DNA of 11,609 nt from Bacteroidota bacterium (lineage in GTDB: Bacteria > Bacteroidota > Bacteroidia > Bacteroidales > Prolixibacteraceae): the NCBI GenBank assembly GCA_030691295.1, contig JAUYEQ010000496.1, forward strand, positions 1-11,609. Direction: 5' to 3'. The notes beneath the pieces are model-generated. The model saw nothing but the letters and a program-made list of their open reading frames with translations, made no database searches and had not been told where the DNA came from. The number at the start of each line of letters is the position of its first letter. Within the stretch, counting starts at the first letter, position 1. The translations under genes and the position numbers were made by a program. Positions 10,945-11,609 of the stretch are shown piece after piece.

Positions 10945-11609
10945 ATGAGTATTAACACACCTCGCAGTTATAACTGCAAAAACGAAGAATTGCCCGTGAT
11001 CTGCAAATTTGCAGCATTTAATCTAAGTCGCGATTTACCCGATTTCTCGGCTTATTCGCCCAGGTTTAGCAATGAGTATGTTGAAGGGTTTAAAGCAAAA
11101 ATCAATGTGGTATCTGAACTGGTTGAGCCCAGGTCGGAAATTATGGAGCTGAAACTGCTCAACGAACAGCTCTATAAACGCATCGATGAACTGATCACTC
11201 CTATTAATTTTCTGACTGGCTATATTAACATGGCCAACGGACAGTTGAAACTCTCGCCTGCCGATTTTGGCCTGGCCACACTGCGAAAAGGAATAGCCTC
11301 CAAAGATGTTGAAAGCGTGATCCGAAGCCTGCAAACTGTAAATGCCAATATTGCAAAACACAAAAGTATATTGGCACAACAGGGGCTGAAAGACGAACTG
11401 GTTGACAGATTTACCGACGATGCAATACAGATTGCTGCCGGGAAACAAAATCAGTACGAAATGCTAAGCAACCGTAAAAACCTGGTGCAAACCAACCAGG
11501 CGCTGCTAAACGAGTTGTTCGACCAGTTAAACGAAATTCTTAGCACCGGCAAAACCCTTTATAAAAAGGTTGACCTGGCCAAACAAAAGGGATACACGTT
11601 TAACGAACT
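10945..11609 (+). CDS. Uncharacterised, mostly helical protein (3' truncated by window edge)
   Basis: The ATG at 10945 opens a frame with no stop to the end of the window (221 codons seen). It begins MSINTPRSYNCKNEELPVIC, then KFAAFNLSRDLPDFSAYSPR, then becomes strongly helical with heptad-like Leu/Ile spacing (LVEPRSEIMELKLLNEQLYK; LLNELFDQLNEILSTGKTLY). It has no signal peptide, transmembrane segment or obvious catalytic motif. Two Cys lie in the first 20 residues (positions 11 and 20). GC content and codon use resemble folC and the polysaccharide genes more than the AT-rich toxin-antitoxin genes, so it is probably resident chromosome rather than part of the island. I do not recognise the family well enough to name it. 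The start is supported by the AT-rich DNA before it and the charged, orderly N-terminus. Confidence 0.75.
   Translation, partial: MSINTPRSYNCKNEELPVICKFAAFNLSRDLPDFSAYSPRFSNEYVEGFKAKINVVSELVEPRSEIMELKLLNEQLYKRIDELITPINFLTGYINMANGQLKLSPADFGLATLRKGIASKDVESVIRSLQTVNANIAKHKSILAQQGLKDELVDRFTDDAIQIAAGKQNQYEMLSNRKNLVQTNQALLNELFDQLNEILSTGKTLYKKVDLAKQKGYTFNE

Noticed and set aside
11035..11448. 137-codon reverse-strand frame at the window end
   Set aside because: It is antisense to a longer continuous forward frame with an orderly helical sequence; it has no recognisable motif.

Overview
The window looks like a chromosomal segment of a Bacteroidota bacterium, probably an environmental Bacteroidales- or Marinilabiliales-type lineage. 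The evidence is a Bacteroidota-type promoter (TTTG, 19-nt spacer, TAnnTTTG) ahead of a tRNA gene, the lack of Shine-Dalgarno sequences, and protein families I recognise as typical of the phylum. These include a winged-helix regulator in front of an exopolysaccharide export gene, a very long SLBB export protein, and small antitoxin/ParE pairs. Family names come from remembered motifs; no search was run.

Layout: (1) 1-1240 is housekeeping: the 3' part of folC, then tRNA-Val(TAC) with its own promoter and intrinsic terminator. (2) 1241-1876 has no convincing gene; its AT-rich 3' half carries two perfect inverted repeats, one ending 8 nt before the next start codon. (3) 1877-8317 is the start of a surface-polysaccharide locus: a winged-helix/degenerate nucleotidyltransferase regulator, a Wza-type outer-membrane export protein with about six SLBB repeats, a Wzz-type chain-length regulator, and a WbpA-type UDP-GlcNAc 6-dehydrogenase. 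Together they would regulate, make a uronic-acid precursor for, set the length of, and export a capsule or exopolysaccharide. No glycosyltransferase, flippase or polymerase is present here. (4) 8318-10609 is a small accessory island: an orphan antitoxin-like gene, two antitoxin/toxin pairs with overlapping ends, the remains of a lipoprotein-like gene, and a conserved small gene split by a 65-nt insertion. (5) 10945 to the end is the 5' part of an unrecognised, mostly helical protein.

The most striking feature is the repeat content of the spacers. At least four short families recur: CAACC/CAACTGACAACC strings, AATTCGTG/ATTCGCATTTT units (one a clean 36-bp tandem), G/A-rich GGCGATGGGG strings, and ATAATATCCAA strings. 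In addition there are palindromic REP-like elements: a twin hairpin with compensatory changes at 5263-5327, a nested REP-like element inside the dehydrogenase gene at about 7342-7447, and a perfect 28-bp palindrome with an extra half-copy in the same gene at 8109-8155. Both intragenic elements keep the reading frame, so the enzyme appears to carry translated repeat DNA. In contrast, the 65-nt palindromic insertion at 10416-10480 is flanked by a 4-nt duplication and breaks its host gene into two frames joined by an ATGA stop/start overlap. The best candidate for something little described is this collection of short, apparently mobile palindromes, with different effects on the genes they enter.
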